Under the pieces are notes generated by a model. It made no database searches and had not been told where the DNA came from. It saw only the letters and a list, made by a program, of their open reading frames with translations. A stretch of DNA of 64,000 nt from Jannaschia sp. Os4 (lineage in GTDB: Bacteria; Pseudomonadota; Alphaproteobacteria; Rhodobacterales; Rhodobacteraceae). A program made the translations under genes and the position numbers. Of this stretch, positions 1 to 9,517 are shown in pieces (the first letter of the stretch is position 1; every line of letters begins with the position of its first letter). The stretch is from NCBI RefSeq assembly GCF_016820245.1, contig NZ_JAFCAR010000005.1:310001-374000 (forward strand). Direction: 5' to 3'.

Positions 1-35
1 GCGAGGAGGGCGAGGAGCAGGGCGAGGCGGCGCAT
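1..35 (-). CDS. 5' end of a secreted-protein gene running out of the window
   Basis: Read on the minus strand from position 35, the sequence encodes MRRLALLLALL and continues past the window edge. A start Met, two Arg residues and an uninterrupted Leu/Ala run look like the beginning of a Sec signal peptide. The gene is divergent from the coxE-like gene. Only about 11 residues are visible, so no function can be given, and this remains a tentative call. Confidence 0.4.
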   Translation of the reverse strand, partial: MRRLALLLALL

Positions 36-129
36 CCGGCGACGATGGGGCGCGGACGGCATGGCGTCCACTCACGAAACCGCGGGCGCGCGGCTGACGC
101 CGCGGGCGCGGCGCGCTAGCGTCCCCGTG

Positions 130-1380
130 ATGGAGTACGCCCCCCTCGACCTGCCCGACGACCCGCGCCTCGCGGGGAACATCGCCCACTTCGCCGCCGC
201 GCTGCGGCGCGCGGGGGTGCCCGCCGGGCCGGACCGGGTGCTCCTGGCGGTCCGCGCGGTCGCGGCGGCGGGGTTCACGGATCGTACGGACTTCGCCCAT
301 GCGCTCGAGGCCGCCTTCGTCCGGCGGCCCGAGCATCGCACGGTCTTCCGGCAGCTGTTCCGCCTCTACTGGCGCGACCCGCGCTTCCTCGAGCACATGA
401 TGGGGCTGCTGACGCCGACGGTGCGGGGCGTGCAGGAGGAGCGGCGCGCCCGCCCCGCCGAGAAGCGGGCGGCGGAGGCGCTCCTCGGCGAGGCGGACCG
501 CCCCCGCCCCGAGGCCCCCGAGCCCCCGCCCGAGGCCGTGGAGATCGACGCCTCCGCCACCGCCTCGGCGCGCGAGCGGCTGCGGACGCTCGACTTCGAG
601 CAGATGTCCACCGCCGAGATGGCCGAGGCGAAGCGGATGCTCGCCACCCTCCGCCTCCCGGTCCCGCCGCTCCCGACCCGCCGCAAGGCCGCGTCGTCCA
701 CGGGCCGGATCGATCGGCGGGCGACGCTGCGGGCTTCGCTGCGGCGCGGCGAACTCGGCGACCTGCGCCGCCACGTCACCAAGGCCCGCTGGCCGAACCT
801 CGTGGCGCTCTGCGACATCTCGGGGAGCATGTCGTCCTACTCCCGCGCGCTGCTGCACTTCCTGCACGCGGTGTCGAACGCGAAGGGGCAGGGCTGGGCC
901 GAGGTGCACAGCTTCACCTTCGGCACCCGCCTCACGAACGTGACCCGGCACCTGCGAACGCGCGACGTTGACGCGGGGTTGGCGGCCGCCGGGGCGCAGG
1001 CGACGGACTGGGAGGGGGGAACGCGGATCGGGGACTCGCTGCACGCCTTCAACCGGGACTGGTCGCGCCGCGTGCTGGGGCAGGGGGCGGTCGTGCTGCT
1101 CGTGACGGACGGGCTGGAACGGGGCAACCCCGAGCGGCTCGGTTTCGAGGCGCGGCGGCTGCACCTGACCGCCCGGCGGGTGATCTGGCTGAACCCCTTG
1201 CTGCGCTGGGACGGGTTCGCGCCGAAGGCGGCCGGGGTGCGGGCGCTGCTGCCCCACGTGGATCTGCTGCGCGCCGGCCATTCGGTCGCCGCGCTGGAGG
1301 GGCTGGCCGCCGCGCTGGACGCCGGCGGCGACGACGCGCTCTTGGCGCGGATGCGCGCATCCCTTCGCGGCGGCGGCTGA
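130..1380 (+). CDS. coxE: VWA domain protein, CoxE family
   Basis: A 416-aa protein of the CoxE/VWA family, which works with a MoxR-type AAA ATPase (CoxD) in maturing the active site of molybdenum hydroxylases. The N-terminal 200 residues form the charged helical region typical of CoxE. The VWA domain follows, with the MIDAS metal-site motif D229-I-S-G-S and a later TDG segment. I prefer the start at 130 because it places the conserved LAGNIAHF segment close to the N-terminus; an ATG at 61 is also open. No coxD lies next to it: a divergent secreted-protein gene sits just upstream. It heads the plus-strand run leading to xdhC and coxSLM, so a role in that enzyme's assembly is inferred. Confidence 0.8.
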   Translation: MEYAPLDLPDDPRLAGNIAHFAAALRRAGVPAGPDRVLLAVRAVAAAGFTDRTDFAHALEAAFVRRPEHRTVFRQLFRLYWRDPRFLEHMMGLLTPTVRGVQEERRARPAEKRAAEALLGEADRPRPEAPEPPPEAVEIDASATASARERLRTLDFEQMSTAEMAEAKRMLATLRLPVPPLPTRRKAASSTGRIDRRATLRASLRRGELGDLRRHVTKARWPNLVALCDISGSMSSYSRALLHFLHAVSNAKGQGWAEVHSFTFGTRLTNVTRHLRTRDVDAGLAAAGAQATDWEGGTRIGDSLHAFNRDWSRRVLGQGAVVLLVTDGLERGNPERLGFEARRLHLTARRVIWLNPLLRWDGFAPKAAGVRALLPHVDLLRAGHSVAALEGLAAALDAGGDDALLARMRASLRGGG

Positions 1381-1477
1381 CATCCGGCGACGGCCCGCCG
1401 GTCATCCGATGACATGCGCGTTCCGGGAACCGCCTCCCCATCTGCCCGTTCACGACAGGCACATCCGGGAGAGTTCC

Positions 1478-3490
1478 ATGCCCCTGCTTCGCAACGCCAC
1501 CGCCCTCGCCACGAGCCTCGCGCTGGTGGTGCCCACCGTCCCCGCCTTCGCCCAGTCCGACCGCGCCGCCGCCCGGCAGGAGGCCCGCGAGGCCTGCCGG
1601 GCCGAGGGCCTGCGCGGTCGCGACGAGGTGCGGCCCTGCATCCTGCAGCGCCTCGCCGACCAAGGCTTCGACGTGAACGAGGCGGAGGCCGAGGCCGAGG
1701 CGGCCGTGGAGGAGCTGGTCGAGGAATCGGAGGCCGTGGTCGAGGATGTCGTGGAGGCCCCCGTCGAGGAGGCCCCCGTCGTCGAGGAGGTGGTCGAGGC
1801 GCCGGCCGAGGCGGAGCCCGTCGAGGAGGTCGCGGAGACGCCGACCGAGGAGGTGATCGAGGAGATCGTCGAGGAGGGCGGCGACGGCGTCGCCGACGTG
1901 GCCGAGGAGGTGCAGGTGCCCGAGGCGGTCGAGGAGGCCCCCGCCGTCGAGGCGGTGGAGGCTGCGCCCGAGGCCCCGGAGGCACCCGTCGAGGCCGAGA
2001 CCGCGTCGGAGGCCGACGTGGACCAGCCCGTCGCCATCGAGGGCGAGGCAGTCGAGACGCAGCAGGGCGACGGCGCCGAGGCGCTGCGCGAGGCGCTCGA
2101 GACCGAGGCCGCCCCGGCCGAGGCGGCGGAGGCCGAGGAGGGCGCCCCGACCGAGGAGGTGGCTGAGGAGGCCGCGGATCTGACCCCGCGCGAGCAGCGC
2201 CGGGCCGAGCGCCAGGCGACGCGGCAGGCCGCGCGCGAGGCCTGCCGGGCCGACGGGCTGCGCGGCGACGCGCGCCGCGCCTGCGTCGCGGAGACGCTTG
2301 GCCTCGACGCGGGCGAGGCGGCGCCGGAATCGGAGCTGGCGGAGGAGATCGCCGCGGAGCCCGAGCCGGAGTTGACCGAGGAGGAGGAGGCCGCCGCGGT
2401 GCAGGCCGAGGCCGCCCTGACCGCGCTGGAGGCGTCCACGGGCGACGCGACGTCCGAGGAGGCCGTGCCGACGGCCGCCGCGGCCGCCGGGGACGCCGCC
2501 CCCGAGGCGGAGGTGAGCGAGGAGGTCGTGACCGCCGAGGACGTGCGGACGTCCGATCAGGACTTCGAGACCTCCGCGATCGCGCGGGAGCGTGATTCCG
2601 GCCTGTCGAACCGCGAGAAGTTCGCGCTCGGCGCGCTGGGCCTCTTGGCCGTCGGCACGGTGCTCAACAACCGCAGCCGCGTGGTCTCCAACTCCGGCGA
2701 CCGGGTGGTGGTGCAGCGCGACGACGGCAACCTCCAAGTCCTCAAGGACGACGACGCCCTGCTGCGGACGGAGGGCGACCGCGTGCGCACGGAGCAGTTC
2801 TCCGACGGCTCGACCCGGACCATCGTGACGCGGGAGGACGGCAGCCAGGTCATCACGGTGCGGGACGCGAGCCTGCGGGTGCTGCGCCGGGTGCTGGTGC
2901 GGACGGACGGCACGGAGGTCACGCTGATCGACGACACCGCGCCGATCGCGCCCGTCGAGGTGGCGACGCTGCCGCCCGCCCCGAGCCCGATCGTGTCGAC
3001 CCGCGAGGGCGACGCGCTGGGCGACGCGCTTCGGGCCGAGCTCGGGCAGACCGCGGTGGACCGCGCGTTCTCGCTCGCGCAGATCCGGCAGATCTCGGAG
3101 GTGCGCCAACTGGCCCCCGCCTTCGAGGTGAACGCCATCACCTTCGATTCGGGCTCGGCCGCGATCCGGCCGGAGCAGGCGGCGAACCTCGCGGACCTCG
3201 GGCGCCAGCTGGTCGCGGCCATCCGCGAGAACCCGGCGGAGGTGTTCCTAATCGAGGGCCACACGGACGCGGTGGGCGACGCGGCCTACAATCTCGCGCT
3301 GTCGGACCGGCGGGCGGAATCCTTGGCCCTGGCGCTGAACGAGTACTTCGACGTCCCGGTGGAGAACATGGTCGTGCAGGGCTATGGCGAGCAGTTCCTC
3401 AAGGTGCAGACCCTGAGCGACGAGCGTGCCAACCGCCGCGCCGTGGTGCGCGAGATCACGGACCTGCTGCGGGTCGCGGCGGCGAACTGA
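1478..3490 (+). CDS. OmpA family protein with long acidic linker
   Basis: A 670-aa outer-membrane or periplasmic protein. The start at 1478 gives a clean Sec signal peptide (Met-Pro-Leu-Leu-Arg to AFAQ). A Cys-containing segment QEAREACRAEGLRG follows, then about 190 residues rich in Glu, Ala and Val (VEE, VEA repeats), then a second copy of the Cys segment (QAAREACRADGLRG). Around residues 382-396 is a hydrophobic stretch, and then a beta-rich region with DDG and TDG turns. The C-terminal domain (about 550-665) is a peptidoglycan-binding OmpA domain with the EGHTDAVG signature and RAESLA...NRRAV. It interrupts the coxE-xdhC run and is followed by two hairpins, so it is probably a separate transcription unit. 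The acidic linker probably spans the periplasm. Confidence 0.85.
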   Translation: MPLLRNATALATSLALVVPTVPAFAQSDRAAARQEAREACRAEGLRGRDEVRPCILQRLADQGFDVNEAEAEAEAAVEELVEESEAVVEDVVEAPVEEAPVVEEVVEAPAEAEPVEEVAETPTEEVIEEIVEEGGDGVADVAEEVQVPEAVEEAPAVEAVEAAPEAPEAPVEAETASEADVDQPVAIEGEAVETQQGDGAEALREALETEAAPAEAAEAEEGAPTEEVAEEAADLTPREQRRAERQATRQAAREACRADGLRGDARRACVAETLGLDAGEAAPESELAEEIAAEPEPELTEEEEAAAVQAEAALTALEASTGDATSEEAVPTAAAAAGDAAPEAEVSEEVVTAEDVRTSDQDFETSAIARERDSGLSNREKFALGALGLLAVGTVLNNRSRVVSNSGDRVVVQRDDGNLQVLKDDDALLRTEGDRVRTEQFSDGSTRTIVTREDGSQVITVRDASLRVLRRVLVRTDGTEVTLIDDTAPIAPVEVATLPPAPSPIVSTREGDALGDALRAELGQTAVDRAFSLAQIRQISEVRQLAPAFEVNAITFDSGSAAIRPEQAANLADLGRQLVAAIRENPAEVFLIEGHTDAVGDAAYNLALSDRRAESLALALNEYFDVPVENMVVQGYGEQFLKVQTLSDERANRRAVVREITDLLRVAAAN

Positions 3491-3497
3491 GCGGGTC

Positions 3498-3516
3498 GCC
3501 GGGGGCGTTCCCCGGC
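3498..3516 (+). terminator. Hairpin after the OmpA gene
   Basis: GCCGGGG / CCCCGGC forms a perfect 7-bp stem with a GCGTT loop, 8 nt after the OmpA stop codon. No T-tract follows, as is common in this GC-rich sequence. Confidence 0.6.
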
Positions 3517-3530
3517 ACGGTCGGAAGAAT

Positions 3531-3557
3531 GAGGGGCGGGCCTTGTGCCTGCCCCTC
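3531..3557 (+). terminator. Second hairpin before xdhC
   Basis: An 11-bp stem, GAGGGGCGGGC pairing with GCCTGCCCCTC with one G-T pair, and a 5-nt loop. It ends 19 nt before the xdhC start. It could be a second terminator for the OmpA gene or a leader hairpin of the xdhC transcript. Confidence 0.5.
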
Positions 3558-3576
3558 CTGCGTCTAGCGTGCCTTC

Positions 3577-4521
3577 ATGGAGACCGATCCGATCGAGGCC
3601 GCCCTGGCGTGGCACCGGGCGGGCAAGGGCGCGGCCCTCGCCACGGTGGTGGAGACGTGGGGGTCGGCCCCCCGGCCCGTGGGCTCCCTGCTCGCGATCT
3701 CGGAGGAGGCGGAGCTGGTCGGCTCCGTGTCGGGCGGCTGCGTCGAGGGCGCGGTGGTGACCGAGGCGCTGGACGCGATGGGGGACCTGTCCACCCGGAC
3801 GCTGGACTACGGCGTGTCCGACGACGAGGCCTTCGCGGTGGGCCTCGCCTGCGGAGGTCGGATCAAGGTCATGCTGCAACCCCTTGGCGGGGCTCTGAAA
3901 GCGGACGCGCTGGAGGCGGTCGCGGCGCGGCGGGCGGCGGCCGCGCCCGTGGCCCTTCGGACCGAGGGGGACGCGGTGGCGGTGGTGACCGACGGGTTGG
4001 AGGAGCGGCTGCGGCAGGAGCGGTCGGGCTGGGACGGGGACGCGTTCGTCACCTTGTTCGCCCCGCCCCTGCGGCTGGCGGTGGTGGGCGGCGTGCATAT
4101 CGCGCAGGCGCTCGTGCCGATGGCGCGCATCGCGGGCTACGCGGTCACGGTGATCGACCCGCGCGAGGCGTTCGCCTCGCCCGCGCGCTTCCCCGGCACG
4201 GCGCTCGTCCACGACTGGCCGGACGAGGCGATGGCCGCCTTCGCGCCCGACGCGCGCGCGGCGGTCGTGCTGTTGACCCACGACCCGAAGCTGGACGACC
4301 CCGCGCTGCGCGTCGCGCTGGAAAGCCCGGCCTTTTACGTCGGCGCGCTCGGCTCGACGCGGACCCATGCCAAGCGGGTGGCGCGGCTCACCGAGGGGGG
4401 GATGGACGCGGCGCTGCTCGACCGTCTGGACGCGCCGGTGGGGCTTGACATCGGGGCGCGGACGCCCGCCGAGATCGCGGTGAGCATCCTCGGCGCGATG
4501 ACGCAGGCCCTGCGCCGGTGA
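3577..4521 (+). CDS. xdhC: XdhC family molybdenum cofactor maturation protein
   Basis: A 314-aa XdhC/CoxI family protein. Members bind the molybdenum cofactor, help its sulfuration and insert it into xanthine dehydrogenase-type enzymes. The N-terminal XdhC_CoxI region contains the family segment TVVETWGSAPRPVGS and SVSGGCVEGAVV, whose Cys is conserved. The C-terminal part is a Rossmann-like domain (LAVVGGVHIAQAL) followed by VIDPREAFASPARFP and LTHDPKLDDPAL, ending in the conserved GALGSTRTHAKR and GLDIGARTPAEIAVSI blocks. It overlaps the next gene by 4 nt (GTGA), so the two are translationally coupled. It sits directly ahead of coxSLM, whose product is its likely client. Confidence 0.92.
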   Translation: METDPIEAALAWHRAGKGAALATVVETWGSAPRPVGSLLAISEEAELVGSVSGGCVEGAVVTEALDAMGDLSTRTLDYGVSDDEAFAVGLACGGRIKVMLQPLGGALKADALEAVAARRAAAAPVALRTEGDAVAVVTDGLEERLRQERSGWDGDAFVTLFAPPLRLAVVGGVHIAQALVPMARIAGYAVTVIDPREAFASPARFPGTALVHDWPDEAMAAFAPDARAAVVLLTHDPKLDDPALRVALESPAFYVGALGSTRTHAKRVARLTEGGMDAALLDRLDAPVGLDIGARTPAEIAVSILGAMTQALRR

Positions 4522-5507
4522 GGTTCGGTCCGGTCCCGCTGGAGGAGGCGGAGGGCGCGGTGCTGGCCCATTCGCACCGGGTCGCGGGCGGGCGGCTGCG
4601 GAAGGGCACGGTCCTGCGCGCGGCGGACGTCGCGGCGCTGCGCGCGAGCGGGGCGACCGAGGTGGTGGCCGCGCGCCTCGGGCCGGAGGACATGGGCGAG
4701 GACGCGGCGGCGGCCGCCTTGGCGGAGGCGCTGTGCGGCGAGGGGCTGTCGGTGCGGGCGGCGTTCACGGGGCGGGCCAACCTGCACGCGGACGGGCCGG
4801 GGGTGCTCCGGGTCGATCGGGCGGCGATCGACGCGGTGAACGCGGTGGACCCGATGCTGACGGTGGCGACCCTGCCGGAGTGGCAGCGGCTGGCCGGGGG
4901 GACGATGGCCGCGACGGTGAAGGTGATCGCCTACGGCGTGGCCGCCGACGCCGTGCGCCGGGCCTGCGCGGCGGCGCGGGGGGCGCTGGCGCGGCGCGCG
5001 CCGGTGGTCGCGCGGGCGGAGCTGCTCGTCACCGTGCTGGACGGGACGCCGACGGGGTCGGACGCGGTGGTGGAGCGGCTGGCGCGGCTGGGCATCGCCT
5101 GCGCCGTGCGCGAGGTGCCGCACGAGGAAGGCGCGCTCGCCGCCGCGCTGGCCGGGGCGGACGCGCCGCTGCGCCTGCTGCTGACGGCGTCGGCCACCTC
5201 GGACCCGGACGACGTCGGCCCCGCCGCGCTGCGCCGGGCGGGCGGGACGGTGGAGCGGGTCGGGATGCCGGTCGATCCCGGCAACCTGCTGTTCCTCGGG
5301 CGGCTCGGGGGGGCGGACGTCATCGGGATGCCGGGCTGCGCGCGCTCGCCCAAGCTGAACGGGGCGGACTGGGTGCTGGAGCGGGTCGCCTGCGGTGTGC
5401 CGGTCTCGGCGGCGGACATCGCGGGGATGGGCGTGGGCGGCCTGCTGGGCGAGATTCCGACGCGCCCGCAGCCGCGTGCGCGGCCCCCGGCGAAGCGCGA
5501 CAAATAG
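4518..5507 (+). CDS. Molybdopterin-binding protein (MoaB/MogA/MoeA-like fold)
   Basis: A 329-aa protein beginning at a GTG that overlaps the xdhC stop. It carries a MoaB/MogA-like molybdopterin-binding domain in its second half: [19 protein letters not shown] corresponds to the TGG/TSS turn of that fold, and [13 protein letters not shown] and [18 protein letters not shown] are typical of the molybdopterin-binding proteins found next to xdhC in cox/xdh loci. The N-terminal part ([17 protein letters not shown]) resembles the MoeA start. Its likely role is handling molybdopterin or Mo-cofactor for the downstream CoxL; whether it makes molybdopterin cytosine dinucleotide or only carries the cofactor cannot be decided from sequence. 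Confidence 0.8.
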   Translation: MRFGPVPLEEAEGAVLAHSHRVAGGRLRKGTVLRAADVAALRASGATEVVAARLGPEDMGEDAAAAALAEALCGEGLSVRAAFTGRANLHADGPGVLRVDRAAIDAVNAVDPMLTVATLPEWQRLAGGTMAATVKVIAYGVAADAVRRACAAARGALARRAPVVARAELLVTVLDGTPTGSDAVVERLARLGIACAVREVPHEEGALAAALAGADAPLRLLLTASATSDPDDVGPAALRRAGGTVERVGMPVDPGNLLFLGRLGGADVIGMPGCARSPKLNGADWVLERVACGVPVSAADIAGMGVGGLLGEIPTRPQPRARPPAKRDK

Positions 5508-5562
5508 GCGGTTCACAGATGGCGATCCCCGTGCAACGCTCCGCGCCGATAGGGAGGACCAC

Positions 5563-6048
5563 ATGACCGTCACGACGATGACCGTGAACGGCAAGTCGCG
5601 GAGCGCGCCCACCGAGGGCCGCACGCTGCTCGTCGATTTCCTGCGGGAAGGGCTGCGCCTGACCGGCACCCACGTGGGCTGCGACACGTCGCAATGCGGG
5701 GCCTGCCTCGTGCACGTGGACGGCCAGCCGGCCAAGGCCTGCACCGTGCTCGCGCAGGAGTGCGAGGGCGCGGAGGTCACGACGATCGAGGGGATGGCCA
5801 ACGCGGACGGGTCGCTGGGCAAGATCCAGCAGGCGTTCCAGGACTACCACGGGCTGCAGTGCGGCTTCTGCACGCCGGGCATGGTGATGGCGGCGGCGTC
5901 GCTGCTCAAGGAGAACCCGCGGCCCAGCGAGCAGGAGGTGCGCCACTACCTCGAGGGCAACATCTGCCGCTGCACGGGCTACCACAACATCGTCAAGGCG
6001 ATCATGGCCGCGAGCGGCCAGCAGGTGGAGGCCGTCGCCGCCGAGTAG
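5563..6048 (+). CDS. coxS: Molybdenum hydroxylase small (2Fe-2S) subunit, CoxS family
   Basis: A 161-aa electron-transfer subunit with two [2Fe-2S] clusters. The N-terminal plant-type cluster has Cys in [16 protein letters not shown] and a later AKAC. The C-terminal all-helical cluster has CGFCTPGM and NICRCTGY. The start at 5563 follows the Shine-Dalgarno-like AGGGAGG and gives the usual length for CoxS/CutS (about 155-165 aa). It passes electrons from the molybdenum site of CoxL to the FAD of CoxM. Gene order here is S-L-M, unlike M-S-L in the classical CO dehydrogenase operon. A strong hairpin with a T-tract separates it from coxL. Confidence 0.95.
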   Translation: MTVTTMTVNGKSRSAPTEGRTLLVDFLREGLRLTGTHVGCDTSQCGACLVHVDGQPAKACTVLAQECEGAEVTTIEGMANADGSLGKIQQAFQDYHGLQCGFCTPGMVMAAASLLKENPRPSEQEVRHYLEGNICRCTGYHNIVKAIMAASGQQVEAVAAE

Positions 6049-6098
6049 GCGCGGACACCGGACAGGGGCTTGGTGCGGAACCGACGACCGAGACCCCG

Positions 6099-6138
6099 GG
6101 GGGCGCGGATTTGGGAGGAGACGCGCCCCCTCTTTTTC
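6099..6138 (+). terminator. Intrinsic terminator or attenuator between coxS and coxL
   Basis: GGGGGCGCG (6099-6107) pairs perfectly with CGCGCCCCC (6122-6130) around a 14-nt loop, and is followed at once by TCTTTTTC. It is the clearest hairpin-plus-T-tract structure in the window, yet it lies inside an operon. Upstream, GGGG at 6065-6068 could pair with CCCC at 6094-6097 near the base of the stem, so an alternative fold is possible. Confidence 0.75.
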
Positions 6139-6185
6139 ACGGAGCCGCGCGGACGACCCCGGCCCCGACAGACAGGGAGGACACG

Positions 6186-8648
6186 ATGCCGAAGGACATG
6201 GGTATCGGCGCCAGCAGCAAGCGGCGCGAGGACGTGCGGTTCCTGACAGGGAAGGGCCGCTACACCGACGACATCAACGTGGCGGGGCAGGCGCATGTCG
6301 TGTTCTGCCGCTCGGACGTGGCGCACGGGCGGATCGAGGGGATCGACACCTCCGCCGCCGAGGGGATGCCGGGCGTGATCCGGGTGTTCACCGGCGCCGA
6401 CTTCGAGGGGGTGGGCTCCATCCCCTGCGGCTGGCAGGTGACCGACAAGCATGGCGAGCCGATGCAGGAGCCGGCGCATCCCGTGCTGGCGCAGGGCAAG
6501 GTGCGCCATGTGGGCGACCCCTACGCCGCCGTGGTCGCCGAGACGAAGGCGCAGGCCCGCGATGCCGCCGAGGCGGTGGAGGCGTCGATCACCGAGCTTC
6601 CGGCGGTCATCAACATGAAGGACGCGCTGGCCGAGGGGGCGACCAAGGTCCACGACGACCTGCGCGACAACCTCTGCTACGACTGGGGCTTCGTCGAGGA
6701 GAACAAGGACGCGGTCGCCAAGGCCTTCGACGAGGCGGCGCACGTCACCTCGCTGGAGCTGGTCAACAACCGTCTGGTCGCCAACCCGATGGAGCCGCGC
6801 GTGGCGGTGGGCGACTACGCGTCCCACGACGACAGCTCGACGCTCTACACCACGTCGCAGAACCCGCACGTCATCCGCCTGCTCATGGGCGCCTTCGTGC
6901 TGGGCATCCCCGAGCACAAGCTGCGGGTCGTGGCCCCCGACGTGGGCGGCGGCTTCGGCACCAAGATCTTCCACTACGCCGAGGAGGCGTTCTGCACCTT
7001 CGCAGCCAAGCAGTTGGAGATGCCGGTCAAGTGGACGTCGACGCGGGGCGAGGCGTTCATGTCCGACGCCCACGGGCGCGACCACGTCACCAAGATCGAG
7101 CTGGCGCTCGACGCGGAGAACAACTTCACCGCGCTGCGGACCGAGACCTACGCGAACATGGGGGCGTATCTCTCGACCTTCGCCCCCTCGGTGCCGACGT
7201 GGCTGCACGGGACTCTGATGGCGGGCAACTACAAGACCCCGCTCGTCTACGTGAACGTGAAGGCCGTGTTCACCAACACCGTGCCCGTCGACGCCTATCG
7301 CGGGGCGGGACGCCCCGAGGCGACGTTCCAGCTGGAGCGCGTGGTGGACAAGGCGGCGCGCGAGCTGGGCGTCGATCCGGTCGCGCTGCGCCGCCAGAAC
7401 TTCGTCACCGAGTTCCCGTACCAGACCCCCGTGGCGGTCGAATACGACACCGGCGACTACAACGGCACGATGGACGTGCTGGAGAAGATGATCGACCGGG
7501 ACGGCTTCGCCGCCCGCCGCAAGGAGTCGGAGGCGCGGGGCAAGCTGCGCGGCCTCGGCATCAACAGCTACATCGAGGCGTGCGGCATCGCGCCGTCGAA
7601 CCTCGTGGGCCAGCTGGGGGCCCGCGCGGGCCTCTACGAGTCGGCCACCGTCCGCGTGAACGCCACCGGCGGCCTCGTGGTGATGACCGGCTCGCACAGC
7701 CACGGGCAGGGGCACGAGACGTCCTTCGCCCAAGTTGTGGCCGACATGATCGGCATCCCCGAGGACCAGGTCGAGATCGTGCACGGCGACACCGCGAGGG
7801 TGCCGATGGGCATGGGCACCTACGGCTCGCGCTCGCTGGCCGTGGGGGGCAGCGCGATGGTCCGCGCGACCGAGAAGATCATCGCCAAGGCCAAGAAGAT
7901 CGCGGCCCACCTGATGGAGGCCGACGAGGGCGACGTCGAGTTGAAGGACGGCAAGTTCTCCGTCGCGGGCACCGACAAGGACGTGGCGTGGGGCGACGTC
8001 ACCCTCGCCGCCTACGTCCCGCACAACTACCCGCTGGAGGACATCGAGCCGGGGCTGGAGGAGACGGCGTTCTACGACCCGAACAACTTCACCTACCCGG
8101 CGGGCGCCTATGCCTGCGAGGTCGAGGTGGACCCGGAGACGGGCAAGGTGGACGTGGTCGCCTTCGCCGCCGCCGACGACTTCGGCAACGTCGTGAACCC
8201 GATGATCGTGGAGGGGCAGGTCCATGGCGGGCTGGCCCAAGGGATCGGGCAGGCGCTGCTGGAGAACTGCGCCTACGACGAGGACGGGCAGCTCCTGTCG
8301 GCCAGCTACATGGACTACGCCATGCCGCGGGCCTTCGACTTCCCGATGTTCCAAGTGGACAGCCAGTCGTCGCAGACGCCCTGCACCCACAACCCCTTGG
8401 GCGTGAAGGGCTGCGGCGAGGCGGGCGCCATCGGCTCGCCGCCCTCGGTGGTCAACGCGGTGGTCGACGCGCTCCAGTCGGGGGGCTTCACCGACGTCTA
8501 CCACATCGACATGCCGCTGACGCCCGACCGGGTGTGGGGGGCGATGAACGGCTCGGCGACGGGGCAGGGAGCGGCGCAGCCCGCCGCCAACGCCGACGAC
8601 ACCACGCAGGCGCGCAGCGTCGGCGATGGCACGACGGCCACGCACTGA
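6186..8648 (+). CDS. coxL: Molybdenum hydroxylase large subunit, form II CoxL
   Basis: An 820-aa molybdopterin-binding catalytic subunit of the xanthine oxidase family. The start at 6186 follows AGGGAGG. The active-site loop reads AYRGAGR at residues 370-376, the form II signature; genuine aerobic CO dehydrogenase (form I) has AYxCSFR there. Other family blocks present are [39 protein letters not shown] and the C-terminal [18 protein letters not shown], which contains the catalytic Glu. Length fits the family (about 770-820 aa). Substrate is unknown: form II enzymes have been linked to CO weakly or not at all. It follows coxS after 137 nt containing a terminator-like hairpin, and is followed 13 nt later by coxM. 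Confidence 0.95.
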   Translation: MPKDMGIGASSKRREDVRFLTGKGRYTDDINVAGQAHVVFCRSDVAHGRIEGIDTSAAEGMPGVIRVFTGADFEGVGSIPCGWQVTDKHGEPMQEPAHPVLAQGKVRHVGDPYAAVVAETKAQARDAAEAVEASITELPAVINMKDALAEGATKVHDDLRDNLCYDWGFVEENKDAVAKAFDEAAHVTSLELVNNRLVANPMEPRVAVGDYASHDDSSTLYTTSQNPHVIRLLMGAFVLGIPEHKLRVVAPDVGGGFGTKIFHYAEEAFCTFAAKQLEMPVKWTSTRGEAFMSDAHGRDHVTKIELALDAENNFTALRTETYANMGAYLSTFAPSVPTWLHGTLMAGNYKTPLVYVNVKAVFTNTVPVDAYRGAGRPEATFQLERVVDKAARELGVDPVALRRQNFVTEFPYQTPVAVEYDTGDYNGTMDVLEKMIDRDGFAARRKESEARGKLRGLGINSYIEACGIAPSNLVGQLGARAGLYESATVRVNATGGLVVMTGSHSHGQGHETSFAQVVADMIGIPEDQVEIVHGDTARVPMGMGTYGSRSLAVGGSAMVRATEKIIAKAKKIAAHLMEADEGDVELKDGKFSVAGTDKDVAWGDVTLAAYVPHNYPLEDIEPGLEETAFYDPNNFTYPAGAYACEVEVDPETGKVDVVAFAAADDFGNVVNPMIVEGQVHGGLAQGIGQALLENCAYDEDGQLLSASYMDYAMPRAFDFPMFQVDSQSSQTPCTHNPLGVKGCGEAGAIGSPPSVVNAVVDALQSGGFTDVYHIDMPLTPDRVWGAMNGSATGQGAAQPAANADDTTQARSVGDGTTATH

Positions 8649-8661
8649 GCAGGAGAGACCC

Positions 8662-9468
8662 ATGTACGACTTTCAACTGGTGAAGCCCTCCTCGGTGGCC
8701 GAGGCGATCGAGGCCCTTGGGGCCGAGGACGCGCAGGCGCTGGGCGGCGGGCAGACGCTGCTGCCGACGATGAAGGCGCGGCTGGCGCAGACCGACACGC
8801 TCGTCTCGCTTGCCCATGTCGAGGAAATGAAAGGCGTCTGCACCGACGACGCGGGCCGCCTCTGCGTCGGCGGGGGCACGACCCACGCGGCGGCGGCCGA
8901 GGCGCTGAAGTCCGACTACCCGGCGTTGTCCTCGCTGGCCGCTCGGATCGGCGACCCGGCGGTGCGCGCGCGTGGCACGATGGGCGGCTCGGTCGCCAAC
9001 GACGACCCCTCGGCTTGCTGGCCGGCGGGCGTGCTGGGCTCGGGCGCGACGGTCGTGGCGGCGGGCAAGTCCGGCACGCGGGAGATCGGCGCGGACGACT
9101 TCTTCCAAGGCATGTTCACCACCGCGCTGGAGGAGGGCGAGATCATCACCGAGATCCGCTTCCCCGTGCCGGAGAAGGCCGCCTACGAGAAGATGATTCA
9201 GCCCGCCTCGCGCTTCCCGCTGGTGGCGGCCTACGTGGCGAAGTTCGCCGACGGGGTGCGCGTGGCGATCACGGGCGCGTCCTCGGACGGGGTGTTCCGC
9301 TGGACCGAGGCGGAGACGGCGCTGTCCCAGGACTTCTCGGCGGAGGCGGTGAAGGGGCTCGCCGCGCCGGATGCGGGCGGCATGATCTCCGACCTGCACG
9401 GGTCCGCGGAGTACCGCGCGCACCTGTGCAAGGTGATGACGGCGCGGGCGGTGAAGGCCGCGGGCTGA
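8662..9468 (+). CDS. coxM: Molybdenum hydroxylase FAD subunit, CoxM family
   Basis: A 268-aa FAD-binding medium subunit. The N-terminal FAD-binding PCMH domain has AQALGGGQTLLP and, later, ARGTMGGSVANDDPSACW, the pyrophosphate-binding loops of the CoxM/CutM family. The C-terminal CO dehydrogenase flavoprotein domain starts near RFPLVAAYVAKF. The start at 8662 follows GCAGGAGAG. Together with CoxS and CoxL it completes the L2M2S2-type enzyme; it takes electrons from CoxS and delivers them to a respiratory acceptor. A hairpin follows 21 nt after the stop. Confidence 0.94.
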   Translation: MYDFQLVKPSSVAEAIEALGAEDAQALGGGQTLLPTMKARLAQTDTLVSLAHVEEMKGVCTDDAGRLCVGGGTTHAAAAEALKSDYPALSSLAARIGDPAVRARGTMGGSVANDDPSACWPAGVLGSGATVVAAGKSGTREIGADDFFQGMFTTALEEGEIITEIRFPVPEKAAYEKMIQPASRFPLVAAYVAKFADGVRVAITGASSDGVFRWTEAETALSQDFSAEAVKGLAAPDAGGMISDLHGSAEYRAHLCKVMTARAVKAAG

Positions 9469-9489
9469 CGCCACCGGCGATGCCATCGG

Positions 9490-9515
9490 AGGGGCGCGGA
9501 GGAGCCCGCGCCCCT
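9490..9515 (+). terminator. Terminator hairpin after coxM
   Basis: AGGGGCGCG (9490-9498) pairs with CGCGCCCCT (9507-9515) over an 8-nt loop, 21 nt past the coxM stop, closing the cox operon. Confidence 0.65.
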
Positions 9516-9517
9516 TC

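Noticed and set aside
6186-8648. Calling the locus a genuine aerobic CO dehydrogenase
   Set aside because: The active-site loop is AYRGAGR (form II), not AYxCSFR; the order S-L-M also differs.
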